From Bolinopsis microptera (Eukaryota > Ctenophora > Tentaculata > Lobata > Bolinopsidae), in the NCBI RefSeq assembly GCF_026151205.1, contig NC_087081.1, forward strand, positions 1,663,886 through 1,727,885: a DNA stretch of 64,000 nucleotides, written 5' to 3'. Shown here one piece after another: positions 22,039 to 32,322 of this stretch (position 1 is the first letter of the stretch; each line of letters begins with the position of its first letter). The notes below the pieces were generated by a model. It had not been told where the DNA came from and searched no databases. It was given only the letters and a program-made list of their open reading frames with translations. The position numbers were made by a program, and so were the translations under genes.

Positions 22039-23105
22039 TTACAAACCTGGATTAATAAGCTCCGCCTCCTTTTCCTTAGGGTGTCTTATTTTCTTGCTTG
22101 CATCATAAACATAATGTCTGAATTTGACGTGTGTCACATCAGAGGCCATCTTGGCAATGCAGCCAACAGGATCTCCTGCGTCAGCAAACTTTTGGCTGTG
22201 GTACTGGTGAAAAGCAAGTTATGAATACTATTATGATTGGTAGTAAGAATAACGATAAAACTGTACAGTTGAAAAAATTTATACAATCTCCGATGAAGCT
22301 TTTCTTTCATATTTTGATAACATGTCCATTTTATATTTTGATGCATTGTCTATACTATATTTTTATATTTAACACTTACCATTTTCCCTTGACACCACAC
22401 TTGAAACTCTTCGGCTGTTTTGTAAAAGTACCAGTCCATAGTACTAGATCCAGATATTAAGTTACTGAAGGGGATGTCTATTTCCGAGGAGCAACCTAAT
22501 ATAGCCACCGACAGTATGCCATCTGAAGAGAAAATGAAATAACTTTCGCACACTACAACAAGAGCGTTACTAATTGTGTCACTAATTGCAGTGCGTTAAT
22601 TTCTGAACCACAAAGGGAAGGAGCTATATAGTTTATAGTCTTACTTGCATTGGCTGGCTTAATACTGTCCTTTACTTACCTGAATTGGCAGGGATATTGA
22701 TGTTGATGAGAGTTTCGTAAGTATTGACAATTGCATAGAAACGTATACCAGTTGTGCCAGCCACGATATCAGTCTGCACTGATAAGAGATATCCATCTAA
22801 AGGTGTTATCACCATCCTTTTCTCCCTGGTTGTTATCTCCTGCCATTCTGTCCACCCTGATAAAGGTGGTTACGTTATGACTTATGAGCTGTGCGCGCCT
22901 TGTGTCACTTATTCATGCACGTGCAAATTAAGTGGATTTTTGAGCAAGAAATAGGTCACCACAACACAGGTTCAACAATTCTGACGCATTTTAAGCCGTA
23001 CAGTAAAAAGTTTGGTGTGGGTTTGATTAGATGATTTAATGTTGACTTACCTACACCAATAGACTGGACTAGAGGAACACTTGTCAGGAACACCAACAGA
23101 AACAT
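22039..23105 (-). CDS. Complete four-exon gene for a 179-residue predicted secreted protein
   Basis: Coding exons are 23105-23051, 22856-22680, 22522-22380 and 22203-22039. Introns of 194, 157 and 176 bases all begin GTAAGT and end AG. The exons (55, 177, 143, 165 bases) sum to 540, exactly 180 codons with the TAA stop, and no internal stop. The N terminus MFLLVFLTSVPLVQS is a signal peptide, with cleavage likely after VQS or IGV. The mature part is predicted beta-rich (TGIRFYAIVNTYETLININI; DGILSVAILGCSS) and has WYFYKTAEEFQVWCQGK and GDPVGCIAKM, giving three cysteines. The C terminus is polar and charged (KKIRHPKEKEAELINPGL). I do not recognise the family. Secretion is inferred from the signal; extracellular binding or defence roles would be guesses. 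No poly(A) signal was identified with confidence. Confidence 0.8.
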
Positions 23106-24205
23106 ACTGCTAATAGAAATGATCAGGGTTTATGGTTGAGTTAAATCTCAGTTAAGAACCTGATAATTTGGCGTAATCTGAACACATAATGTAAGTGTTG
23201 AACTAAATCTGATAGTTAAAGTAATAAACATATTAGTCTTTACCGGGTATCAGTCAACGGATATTACAATATTTCACAGTATCATTCTTATCTGAGTGCA
23301 AACTGTAATTCATAGTCCATCATTCTAGAATCTTGATCATGCAGAGCAGACAGTCCTAAAACTGATGAAATAAGTTAACAAGTTAATAAGTCACGATATC
23401 TGTAAGAGAATGGAAAACTGATAATAACGAGGGTAAAATTTATAAATTTAGGTAAGTTCTAGTCACTTCACAATATTAGGGAAACGAAAAGTTCAAGAGA
23501 AAAAAAGGTAGAAGATTATGAATTTAGGTTGAGTTGAAAAGAACAACTTAGAAAAATCACTGGATTGGAATTGCTTAATATAACTAAGCGTTCTTGCAGC
23601 AAAACAATTCGTCGAATTATAAAATTTGAGAGACTGCTCCGTTATAAACCAGTTCCCCATGTTGCACGTGCAGTTGTTCACATGCCACGTGGTCAGGTCT
23701 AGTAGTCACGTGATTTGCTCCCTAAGTTGCTCACCTCGCTAATCCCATGAGACTAAGGGAGAGAGAGAGAGAGGAGCAGTTAAACTAGCTGTTACTGCTA
23801 ACAGGACCAAGTCACTATGAGTACTAATCATCCTGGACATTACGCTTACTGAACAGATAGTCAGTCTGGCGAGCAGAGAAATCTTCTCAAAAGAGAGCTC
23901 TGCTTGAAATATGACCTTAATAATATACAAATCTTATCTGAGATTTGTCGTTAGTTTTACCGGTTTATTAGTAGGGGCTTATCATTGTATTGAGGGAAAT
24001 ATGCTGAGAGGAGGAACTTTAAGACTAAAGAGTGAAAGGGTTGTAATCCTTTAGCTAACTCCCGACCCTGGATAGAGCTCTCACCACAAACTAGACTTTG
24101 AATTTCTCTGCTACAACAACTCCTTTTATGGGTGAAAAGCTGAGACTCCCCATTCCCGAAGGTGACTAACCACCTGAGAAACACCACTATGCCCATAGTA
24201 TTTAC
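23106..24205. other. Upstream flank of the four-exon gene, no firm gene
   Basis: The 5' flank (23106-23130) has an acceptor-like tttctattag immediately before the start codon, so a 5' UTR intron is possible. A (GA)n run lies at 23757-23775. Short minus frames near 23740-23930 end in a stop just before a possible donor and are not convincing. Confidence 0.4.
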
Positions 24206-24329
24206 CAGCTCCAGGCAGCCCTGTTAGAGTAACCTGGCTGACTAATGTGGTAGCTCTTGTAATATTTATGATAATTTTGCCGTCTAGTAGAGTTCGCACA
24301 AAACAAACAGGGTAAAATTGTGGACTCAT
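24206..24329 (-). CDS. Candidate exon, possibly of a related gene
   Basis: On the minus strand ATG at 24329 opens MSPQFYPVCFVRTLLDG and continues IIINITRATTLVSQVTLTG to GGAGCTG|GTAAAT, leaving phase 1 after 41 codons. The alternating hydrophobic pattern and exon phase recall exon 2 of the four-exon gene downstream, so a diverged paralogue is possible. I could not find a following exon in phase. Confidence 0.3.
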
Positions 24330-24629
24330 GAATCCGACTAAAGGATTGTTCCTCGGTTCAATCGCAGCTAGAAATATAGAAAATCAGCTACAGGAGCTAG
24401 GTTTAACTATTTGAGAAGTCTATGTTGGTTTAGAGATTGGAGAGGCATCTTGATACAATTAATATTTTGATAGATCGACTCGATCCCATTTTGTTCACAG
24501 CGTCATGGAATCAATAACTATAATATGTCTTCAAACTTAGATGGTTGATTTAGGAAGGTGCACGATATTGTAACGCTATATGTAACGTTATGGTGCACGA
24601 TATTGTAACGCCGTCTATAAGTTACTGGG

Positions 24630-24866
24630 GAAGAGACCACAATATACATCGTAATTTTGCCGACTGCTTCGGAACGATACAATTTACCAACGGTGGAGGA
24701 GGATGGACAGTCTTTCATCAGAGAAATGCTCAAACAGTGTAAAACAGTATCAGTTGAGGACGTCAAACTAGAGAACATGATGAAGATTGGCAATAATGTA
24801 CTTGCCAAACAACTAGTGCGTTCCTTACAATTGATTGAGAGACAAGAAATGTTTATCAGAAATTGA
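24630..24866 (+). CDS. Candidate terminal exon, helical protein, unknown
   Basis: The frame is open from about 24630 through LPTASERYNLPTVEEDG, SFIREMLKQCKTVSVEDVKL and GNNVLAKQLVRSLQLIE to a TGA at 24866. Composition and the amphipathic Leu/Lys pattern look coding. No ATG at its start, but an AG acceptor (ggggaag) lies at about 24635. Neighbouring exons were not found. Confidence 0.4.
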   Translation, partial: EETTIYIVILPTASERYNLPTVEEDGQSFIREMLKQCKTVSVEDVKLENMMKIGNNVLAKQLVRSLQLIERQEMFIRN

Positions 24867-25476
24867 GAAATATGCGAGCACATGTTAGTGCATAGCTAAA
24901 CAGCTTGTAGTAGAGGAAGAGGCATGAGCTAAGCAAAAACATTATGGTCTTTAGTTTGCCGAGGTGTTTCAGAATCGAAGTTATGCGTTTGGGAAGAAGA
25001 TTAAAACATCGTCCTGTTAAGGTAACTTTATCCAGCTCGTCCATTGTACAGCAGATATTAATTAAGTAAAGGGAACTTCGCAATAAAAAGCACAAGACAG
25101 TGTTCCTGTCACCCGATCGCACAGCAGAACATGAACAGAGAAACAGATTTTTTACGAGTATCAGCCGTTAAGTATGACGAGTGCGCGGCGTAAAATCGCG
25201 ATCCTGATGAACACTGAGCTTACTAGACTGGGCCGCGCTCAGCCTGTCATTCCGCCTAATCTCTATTATTTTAATGAACATAATAGCCTGGGGTCCCCAG
25301 GTAACACTGAGCTAACATTGCTACATGGTGGATACAAATTATTTACATCTTGACTTAAACATTGATATACAATTTTTACAGTCAGAGAAAAAAATCTGTA
25401 CTCGCGCTTGGCGCTTATTACTTATTAATAGTTACATTTGACATATGGGTCTACTGCAAACCATTATTTGTGATTC
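24867..25476. other. No gene seen
   Basis: Mixed-composition DNA with short frames only. It ends at the left target-site duplication of the LINE-SINE insertion. Confidence 0.45.
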
Positions 25477-25508
25477 ATATTATGAAAGTTTTATTTTTGT
25501 TATGACTC
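25477..25508. repeat. Target-site duplication, left copy (32 bp)
   Basis: atattatgaaagtt-t-tatttttgttatgactc matches 30415-30446 at 31 of 32 positions. Together they bracket a 4906-bp insertion made of a LINE and a SINE. Confidence 0.8.
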
Positions 25509-25981
25509 GGTTCAAAAGAAAGAATTAAATTATTCATGCTGACATATAAATATTAATCATTAATTGGCAATTTTTCTGACAGTAAAATTAATAAAACAAA
25601 TATTTAATAAAACAAATATTTATTTTTACGGCACAATCAAACAATATCAATAATAAATAAATCAGGGGAGGTTTGAAGAGGTTTCAAGTGCCGAAGGCCA
25701 CTGCTTATCTTTAGGATTTGAGAGTGACCTGTGCTTGAAACCCCCTCAACCATCCACTACGTCAATATAAAACTTATTATACAAATATAGAAAAATATAA
25801 TTATCTAAGCTAAAATTGCTTATTGGTCTAGTTTGGTGACATAGGAGAGCCCAGTTGAGTTTTAGTTTAGGTTTATGTTTTAAATCATAGTTTGAAGGGT
25901 TAGCCATGTTTCATGGCAGAGAGAGATATCATGTGTGCAGAGCCGTACCAGATGTAGAATTTGAGATATAATATAGATTAG

Positions 25982-28900
25982 TTACCATATATTAGGGTCA
26001 CCTCGATTTTGGAGGGATAGCAAGTGCTTTTTAAGGTTAGATTTAATAACACCTGACGAGGCTGATAAGTCTGAATTTTTGGAAGACCCCGGGATTATTA
26101 TCCCATCTACATTAGCATCACATATTTCGAATACATAGGGGATGAGATCATTCCATATTTTCGTAGAGGTGTACAAAAAGTTCTGTTGGGAGATATCTAA
26201 CCTCAGTAATGGGACAATCAGACGAAGTTTTTCATTTCTAGGACAGAACTTGAAAAGATCTTTAATCGACTGGGGGACATCAAATTTAAGAATTTTGAAT
26301 AGCTCCATAAATGTATGGTACATGTGCAGATTCTCCAGGTTCATAATTTTCTGCTCAGTGAATAGCGGTTTAGTGTGTTCAAGACAGTAGTTCTTTTTAG
26401 CCATATGTTCGTTATAAGTTCTTGAACGTGCACAGGTTAAGTAGTATTCTTTATGATCAAAATTGGGAATGTTACCAAATAGCAGTCGTATACATCGTTT
26501 TTGAATAGCAAAGATTTTATTCAGCTTATGTTTAGGGATCCCACCCCAGCAACTTATACAATAGCTAAGATGTGACATAAAAAGAGCATTGTATAGTTTC
26601 AAATATTCAGATTTGGGAATGAATTTGCAAATTCTCTTAATCGATACAATACTGGAGTTCAGCTTTAAAGATAAATGATTAAGATGTGGTTCCCAACATA
26701 GCTGTTCGTCTATTATCACCCCAAGAAATTTTGTACATTGAACTTTTTCTAGCTTTTTGCCATCTATTGAAATCGTTAGATTCCTGTTAAAGGGCCGTGT
26801 TCTAGCACAGGTCTGTGTTGCTCTTGACAAACCTGGCTGAAAATGCATAAAACAACTTTTCCCTGCATTTATATGTAACTTGTTAGACTCCATATAGTTA
26901 CTGACCTGTTTCATTACATGATTAGCTTTTTCAAAAGCTTCCTGTGCTGAACGACCTATCACAAAAATATTTGTATCATCAGCAAACAGGACGAATTCAG
27001 CCAAACTTGAGGAGCTCACAATATCATTTATATAAATCAGAAATAGTAGAGGTCCTAACACTGACCCCTGGGGTACACCATACTCAACTGAACACTTGTC
27101 CGATTTTTCAGTTTGAAAAGAAGTTACTTGGCTACGGTTTGTTAGATAGCTAGCAAGAGTTTTTAGTGCAATACCTCTTACTCCATAGTGTTCAAGTTTA
27201 TGCAGGAGTTTATCGTGCTCAATTGTGTCAAATGCTTTACTTAGATCAATAAATATTCCAATTACATGATTTTTCTGTTCAATCTCATTAAGTATTTTAT
27301 TGACAGAATAGTTTACGGCATGAGATGTTGAGTGTTGTTTTCTAAAACCAAATTGTCGATCATAAATCACGTTCATAGCACTGAGGTAATTATATAACCT
27401 ATTATAAATTATTTTTTCAAGTATTTTGCCAAATATCGGTAATGTAGAAACAGGTCGATAGTTATCAAGGCATCGTGAGTCTCCTTTTTTATAAATTGGT
27501 GTAATAGAGCCCGTTTTAAGCTTGTTTGGAAAGACCCCATTGTCCAAGAACCAATTAAAGAATCTAGAGATATGACCAGACAGATAATTTACACTCTTTT
27601 TCAAGACTTTAACAGAGATATCACTTGCCTTCCCATTTTCAAGGCTACCAATAATTTTACTTATCTCTTCCTCGTCACAGGGGCTGAGAAAAAAAGAGTT
27701 CACTATTCTTTCTCTGCCCTTGAGGTATTGTTTAAACTTCGTTTTATTGAAATTGCCATCAGTTACCGTACGAGATGGTACAGAAGATTGAACTTTTGAA
27801 TTAAGATTATGAGCAATAGACGAGAAGTAGATGTTAAATCCGTTGGCAATCTCACGGCGTTCAGTTACAATTCTACCATCAATTAAGAATGATGCTTTTA
27901 TATCTTTTTTAGATTTACCCCTGAGTTCGTTGATCAATTCCCAGGTTTTTTTAATATTTCCTTTAGCAAGTTCAAATTTTTTCCCATAGTGGGCTTTTTT
28001 CGCAGATTTTATAGCTTTGTTTAAGATAGAACGATACTCCTTATACTTAAGATATAAAGTTTCCTCACCTAATGGGTTGATTTTGGTACACGAAGCCTTC
28101 CATCGCTTGTAGTGAAAGCCTTTAGTAAACACAGATTTAATTAACGCAGAAGTGATCCATGGATTCATCAATCTATTGCGTTTTGATTGAAAACCAGCAG
28201 TACAGTCCACTTTGAAATTCAGTTCGATTTTTTCGTGGACAGTTTCGACAAATTTTTCAAAACCTTCCTCATCATACGAAAAGTTCGATTGGTAGATATC
28301 CTTTCCAATATCATTAAGGAAACTTTCTATATTAGACTCACAGTAATCATACTTAGGTTTAAGTTTGGCAGTATTTGAACTCTCTTTAATATTACACGAT
28401 ATGAAACAGAAGATGGGGTTATGATGGGAAATCTTGGATTCAAGAATTCCAGATCCTAACACACGCTCAGTAGAGTTCACTAAAATATTATCAATTAAGC
28501 TTTCATTGCAACCCGGCTTGGCATGGGTGGCAATCGATATCAAAGGGATTAAATTGTTACTGTAGATAGTTTGTTCAAATTCAGCTATGTTTCGCCCCTG
28601 GGCCAAAAGATCAACATTGAAGTCACCTGTCAAGGCTACATTATTAGACGGTAGAAATTTCATCAACACATCAAGCTCAGCAAGTGCATCTTGAATATCA
28701 CCACTAGGGGGCCTGTAAACAACACCAGCAATCTGTGGAACCTCTGTGTTAGTGATCTCAACGAAAAGTGTTTCAAGATTGTCAGAGCATTTACATAACT
28801 TTTCGATTCGGCTGTATTGGTACTGATTGTCAATATATATACCAAGGCCACTACCTTTCTTTTTCCCATCAGTTTTAGAGTTGTACTCACTGCTGTAACC

Positions 28901-29413
28901 ATCAATTTTGTATAGATCTTTATTTTCCTCATTAATGTTTGTTTCAGCTAGCGCAATAACTGCAAATTTCTCATCATATTGACTCATATCAGTAATAAAG
29001 CTGTCAAAGTTAGATGCGTTCCCATCAATGTTGTTAAACACAATAGATATAAACGGCTTGTTATGGTTAAGTATGTTTTTTGACAGCCGGTTGAAATTTG
29101 TCATGTTATAATACCTACAGTCTTTTAGAATGTTTGAAATAGTCTCCATATCCTCGTCTCTTTCTACAGTGTTGGGATCATATTTGTCATAAATAATTGA
29201 GTTAAAAGGATTGTACCTTTGGGATTTGAAGGCGTAACACTGACTGCAGTGCCACATTTGTTTAACATGATCAAATTTAAAACTCTGTTCAGAACATTTG
29301 GCATGATATATTGTATCGCAACTCTCACATATTATGATTTTATGATGGCTTAGTACATTGCTATCACAACCTGGACATCTCTCTCTTGTAATATTGAAGT
29401 TTATTGAGGTCAT
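25982..29413 (-). CDS. LINE ORF2: PHD-type finger, APE endonuclease, reverse transcriptase
   Basis: 1143 residues, uninterrupted. Residues 13-60 form a C4HC3-type PHD finger (CPGC, CESC, HAKC, CSQC). An apurinic-endonuclease-like domain follows, with LAETNI, GVVYRPPSG and LTGDFNVDLL. Its final motif reads ISHHNPI where LINE endonucleases normally have SDH, so the nicking activity may be impaired. RT motifs: IGIFIDLSKAFDTIEHDKL (A), YGVPQGSVLGPLLFLIYIND (B), FADDTNIF (C), followed by CTKFLGVIIDEQL. The start ATG overlaps the ORF1 stop by four bases (ATGA), as in LINEs that translate ORF2 by reinitiation or stop-start coupling. The intact frame suggests recent activity apart from the SHH change. 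Confidence 0.9.
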   Translation of the reverse strand: MTSINFNITRERCPGCDSNVLSHHKIIICESCDTIYHAKCSEQSFKFDHVKQMWHCSQCYAFKSQRYNPFNSIIYDKYDPNTVERDEDMETISNILKDCRYYNMTNFNRLSKNILNHNKPFISIVFNNIDGNASNFDSFITDMSQYDEKFAVIALAETNINEENKDLYKIDGYSSEYNSKTDGKKKGSGLGIYIDNQYQYSRIEKLCKCSDNLETLFVEITNTEVPQIAGVVYRPPSGDIQDALAELDVLMKFLPSNNVALTGDFNVDLLAQGRNIAEFEQTIYSNNLIPLISIATHAKPGCNESLIDNILVNSTERVLGSGILESKISHHNPIFCFISCNIKESSNTAKLKPKYDYCESNIESFLNDIGKDIYQSNFSYDEEGFEKFVETVHEKIELNFKVDCTAGFQSKRNRLMNPWITSALIKSVFTKGFHYKRWKASCTKINPLGEETLYLKYKEYRSILNKAIKSAKKAHYGKKFELAKGNIKKTWELINELRGKSKKDIKASFLIDGRIVTERREIANGFNIYFSSIAHNLNSKVQSSVPSRTVTDGNFNKTKFKQYLKGRERIVNSFFLSPCDEEEISKIIGSLENGKASDISVKVLKKSVNYLSGHISRFFNWFLDNGVFPNKLKTGSITPIYKKGDSRCLDNYRPVSTLPIFGKILEKIIYNRLYNYLSAMNVIYDRQFGFRKQHSTSHAVNYSVNKILNEIEQKNHVIGIFIDLSKAFDTIEHDKLLHKLEHYGVRGIALKTLASYLTNRSQVTSFQTEKSDKCSVEYGVPQGSVLGPLLFLIYINDIVSSSSLAEFVLFADDTNIFVIGRSAQEAFEKANHVMKQVSNYMESNKLHINAGKSCFMHFQPGLSRATQTCARTRPFNRNLTISIDGKKLEKVQCTKFLGVIIDEQLCWEPHLNHLSLKLNSSIVSIKRICKFIPKSEYLKLYNALFMSHLSYCISCWGGIPKHKLNKIFAIQKRCIRLLFGNIPNFDHKEYYLTCARSRTYNEHMAKKNYCLEHTKPLFTEQKIMNLENLHMYHTFMELFKILKFDVPQSIKDLFKFCPRNEKLRLIVPLLRLDISQQNFLYTSTKIWNDLIPYVFEICDANVDGIIIPGSSKNSDLSASSGVIKSNLKKHLLSLQNRGDPNIW

Positions 29414-30108
29414 ATCGGTAAGATATCACCCGTACTACCCCTACTTAGGGCACTCCTATAGTCACCATTTCCACCTTTAAATCTTTCCGTGGACTGACTT
29501 CCACCACGTTGTACAATACACCGTTTTATGTTCATACAAAATATTTTCAGGCCTTCTCTCCCGAGATGAACAACATCATTGACCAATGGTGTGCCATCAC
29601 GTGAGAATCTACCATACTTAGAGGGCATACATCCGTTAACAGAACCTAGTACAGAGTTATCTATAATAAACATGTTTTTCCTATTATAAACCATGTCGAC
29701 AATTAAACTGTTTAACTCCCCTATACGTGAGTTAACAAACTGTGATTTGGTGGGCAAGAGTAAACTAATATGAACTTTACTATTAGGATAAAATTGCTGA
29801 ATTTCACAACATTTCTTCTTAAGCTTAGCAATAAGTGTTCTAGTGGATGGTCTGTTGGAATCATCTCGAATATCATTGATTCCCGTATGTATAACAATGT
29901 TCCGAAAGGGGCCTATGTCTTTGGGAGCAGGAATATCGTCGATTTTAGCAGCCCACATTCGCTTACCGGGAACCCATTTTCCTAGAGTTCCAACATCTTT
30001 ACCAAATTTAATGTACTTAGTGTTTGAGTCTCCAATTAACACTGTGCTATTTTTGTAGAAAGGCGCAATATGCCTAAAGGTAAAGCTGTACCTCACAGAA
30101 GTTTTCTC
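29410..30108 (-). CDS. LINE ORF1: SGNH esterase domain, N terminus missing
   Basis: No ATG begins this frame; the first usable codon after an upstream TAA is at about 30108 and a GTG lies at 30096. SGNH-hydrolase blocks are visible: VLIGDSNTKY (block I, catalytic Ser), IHTGINDIRDD (block III, Gly and Asn) and NDVVHLGREG (block V, Asp and His). CR1-group LINEs encode such an esterase in ORF1, thought to help handle the RNP at membranes or lipids. The frame is truncated at its 5' end at the junction with the SINE. Confidence 0.85.
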   Translation of the reverse strand, partial: EKTSVRYSFTFRHIAPFYKNSTVLIGDSNTKYIKFGKDVGTLGKWVPGKRMWAAKIDDIPAPKDIGPFRNIVIHTGINDIRDDSNRPSTRTLIAKLKKKCCEIQQFYPNSKVHISLLLPTKSQFVNSRIGELNSLIVDMVYNRKNMFIIDNSVLGSVNGCMPSKYGRFSRDGTPLVNDVVHLGREGLKIFCMNIKRCIVQRGGSQSTERFKGGNGDYRSALSRGSTGDILPI

Positions 30109-30115
30109 TTAATTA

Positions 30116-30414
30116 AAGTGGCTCAGTGGCTCAGTCGGTAAAACCGCCTGTCTACTGGCCTGGACGTTGCGAGTTCGAATCCCAGTTGGGCCAAAATCTC
30201 AAAAACTGAAGGGCAGCCATCACTCACCAAACCATGGTGTGAATGGTAGTGGCTTTCATTAGAGCTGCGAAAATAACACGAGTGTATGTGCCTGGGGTTG
30301 TTTCCCGACTATACTGCAAGGAAATCTGTACCGAGAGGACCGTGGCCGAAATGCAATTAGACAGGGAAATTGGCTCCCCGATCGACTGCGGTCGATCAAA
30401 TTATTATTATTATT
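30116..30414 (+). mobile_element. tRNA-derived SINE with (TTA)n tail
   Basis: The head has a perfect A box TGGCTCAGTCGG (30127-30138) and a near-perfect B box AGTTCGAATCC (30172-30182) at normal spacing, so it can be transcribed by RNA polymerase III. A body of about 200 bases unrelated to tRNA follows, then TTATTATTATTATTA. No foldable functional tRNA: the arm ends do not form a full acceptor stem with CCA context. It lies head-to-head with the LINE and its tail abuts the right target-site duplication. Confidence 0.8.
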
Positions 30415-30446
30415 ATATTATGAAAGTTATATTTTTGTTATGACTC
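30415..30446. repeat. Target-site duplication, right copy
   Basis: See the left copy at 25477-25508; one mismatch (a for t at the 15th base). It directly follows the SINE's (TTA)n tail. Confidence 0.8.
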
Positions 30447-30471
30447 TTTGATTCAAATTTCTGATTGTTTC

Positions 30472-30822
30472 TGAATAGACTCAGTGAAGACAGATTCTAA
30501 TGGAAATAAATAGCTGAATAACGTATCGACATTTCTACGTCATACTCATATTCTGAAATAGTATCAATTCAATTATAACGATCAATATAATATGTACATT
30601 AAAAATTTGACGACGAAATTTATTTCAAACAAAATATATAACTGTAAAATAGTTACAGTTATATATTTTGTTTGAAATAAATTTCGTCGTCAAATTTTTA
30701 ATGTACATATTGATCGTTATAATTGAATTAATACTATTTCAGAATATGAGTATGACGTAGAAATGTCGATACGTTATTCAGCTATTTATTTCCATTAGAA
30801 TCTGTCTTCACTGAGTCTATTC
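30472..30822. mobile_element. Near-perfect palindromic MITE/foldback
   Basis: tgaatagactcagtgaagac at the left mirrors gtcttcactgagtctattca at the right, and the arms pair almost without mismatch to a turn near 30647 (aactgtaa-aata-gttacagtt). The left arm has a 5-base insertion near 30590. No target duplication could be defined and no coding content is seen. Confidence 0.85.
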
Positions 30823-31075
30823 AAAAACTCTCTACCCAACGCTCTTCGAGCTACGATCGTCCTGTGACGAAGTAAGGACAAATCTTGAGGTCCTCAGGTA
30901 ACATCGACCACCGATTGAAAATTCAGAGATTTTTTGACATAAAGGTCAAATGTAAAACTAAAATCATGATGTTGATTGATTGACGACGTCAATTTTTGAG
31001 CACAGCGCTAGCGCATGCGGAAAAGGACCGCGTAGCTAGTCAAGATGTTAATAAATATTTGGCTTGTGGCGCGAT

Positions 31076-31412
31076 GTGTTGCTCTAACTATAGCCCTCTC
31101 GCTTGCAGTAGCGCGCGACCGCCGGAGGCGGAAATGACCTGGTTAGCTAGGTGAACGCGATGTGCCTTGTATAGTAAAATGAAATCCTACTAGCTGACGC
31201 CACTCGCAGCTGTGCTGCTCGCTGTAAGTGTACGTCAGCGATCGAAATTTATACGCGTATCACCCGTTAAGATGTGCCACCCGACGCGCCACACAATTTT
31301 TTTCGTTGCTCCATGCTCGTCGCACGTCGACTTCACATAGCCATGTGCCTACGCGTACTGCGTGACGCGCTTGTTGCTACTGCAAGCGAGAGGGCTCTGG
31401 TTAGAGCAACAC
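31076..31412. mobile_element. Inverted-repeat element, ~45-bp arms
   Basis: gtgttgctctaac...ccctctcgcttgcagtagc (31076-31115) is mirrored by gctactgcaagcgagaggg...gttagagcaacac (31373-31412). The GC-rich interior has no convincing gene; short frames there are on both strands. Confidence 0.65.
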
Positions 31413-31606
31413 GTCGACGAACAACGAAGCTCGTTGCGACGCGCAATGAGCTGTCAGGATTGGCCGGACATCGTCCTGGTCCAACAAATTTTGGCGAGCG
31501 ATTTTGTCCAAAAATTTAATGAGGGCGCCGACTTCCACTCTGGCTAGGTTTCTTTTTACCCAGCGCGCGTTCCTAATTCAAATTGGGATGATGTAAAATT
31601 GGCTCT

Positions 31607-31979
31607 TACTAAATCGCTCGCCCAAAAATTTCACGTGACTTTGGTTTTTTCGGTTTTGCAGCCGTACAAACAACAAAACGGTTGTACAAAACCTTAATCC
31701 CAATCCTAACCCTAACCATAACCCCGAAGCTATCCATAATCTTAACCACAACCCTAACCCTAACCCGAGCCCTAAATAATCGAATTCATGTTTTACTATA
31801 GCGCGCCTGTCACGTGACCAAAACGGTTTTTCCCATAACTCTCCAGGGAAGCATTTTAACCTTACGTCATGGGGTGTGATTCGGAATCAGCGTCCAAAAA
31901 TACACCGATCTAGATCACTTTCATGCCTAAAGGGCCTTTTCACAAGAATTTTCTTAAAATTTGGGCGAGCGATTTAGTA
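31607..31979. mobile_element. Small TIR element enclosing telomere-like repeats
   Basis: TACTAAATCGCTCGCCCAAA at 31607 is mirrored by TTTGGGCGAGCGATTTAGTA ending at 31979. The interior at 31690-31780 has degenerate CCTAACCCTAACC-type units, i.e. interstitial TTAGGG-like sequence. No coding region. Flank duplication unclear. Confidence 0.7.
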
Positions 31980-32322
31980 GGAGCGGGTAAAATTAAGTAA
32001 AAAGAATCCACTGACTTCCAATTCCATGCACTCTGGCCTGACCAGAGTGCTTTCATAAACCTCAATTACTAGCTTTGCGTTGTAGAATTATATACTTTAA
32101 TTTCGGATCGAGTGAAGTGAGTGATACACAATATTTTAATTAAATTCATGCTGATCACAATACAGTACAGGAAGATGGGTAACACGGCTTGCAGTCGCAG
32201 CTGCGGCTCCTCGCTGGCGGTAATATTTCAATGAACAAGAATTAAGAAAAAGAGAATTTAAGAAAAAGAGAATTTTATTTTCCACTGCAGAATAATCAAT
32301 ACATATAATATACCTTGAAAGA
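31980..32322. other. No gene seen
   Basis: AT-rich spacer with a short duplicated string (aagaaaaagagaattt, twice near 32245-32275). Confidence 0.5.

Larger units (their letters stand above)
25509..30115 (-). mobile_element. CR1-like LINE with esterase ORF1, 5'-truncated
   Basis: Two overlapping reading frames (ORF1 29410-30108, ORF2 25982-29413) are followed by a 3' UTR that includes a 16-base tandem duplication (AATAAAACAAATATTT) near 25588-25620. An SGNH-esterase ORF1 with APE-RT in ORF2 is the known layout of CR1-group LINEs. The 5' end is cut inside ORF1, where a SINE in the opposite orientation begins. Confidence 0.85.

Noticed and set aside
23739..23930. Minus frame with a hydrophobic stretch resembling a signal peptide
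   Set aside because: A stop lies just before the only candidate donor, and the hydrophobic part partly derives from a (GA)n run.
25982..30058. Many plus-strand frames of 60-90 codons across the CR1-like LINE
   Set aside because: They are antisense shadows of ORF1 and ORF2, which carry all catalytic motifs on the minus strand.
30116..30200. A functional tRNA gene
   Set aside because: A and B boxes are present, but the acceptor arms do not pair properly and a SINE body with a (TTA)n tail follows.
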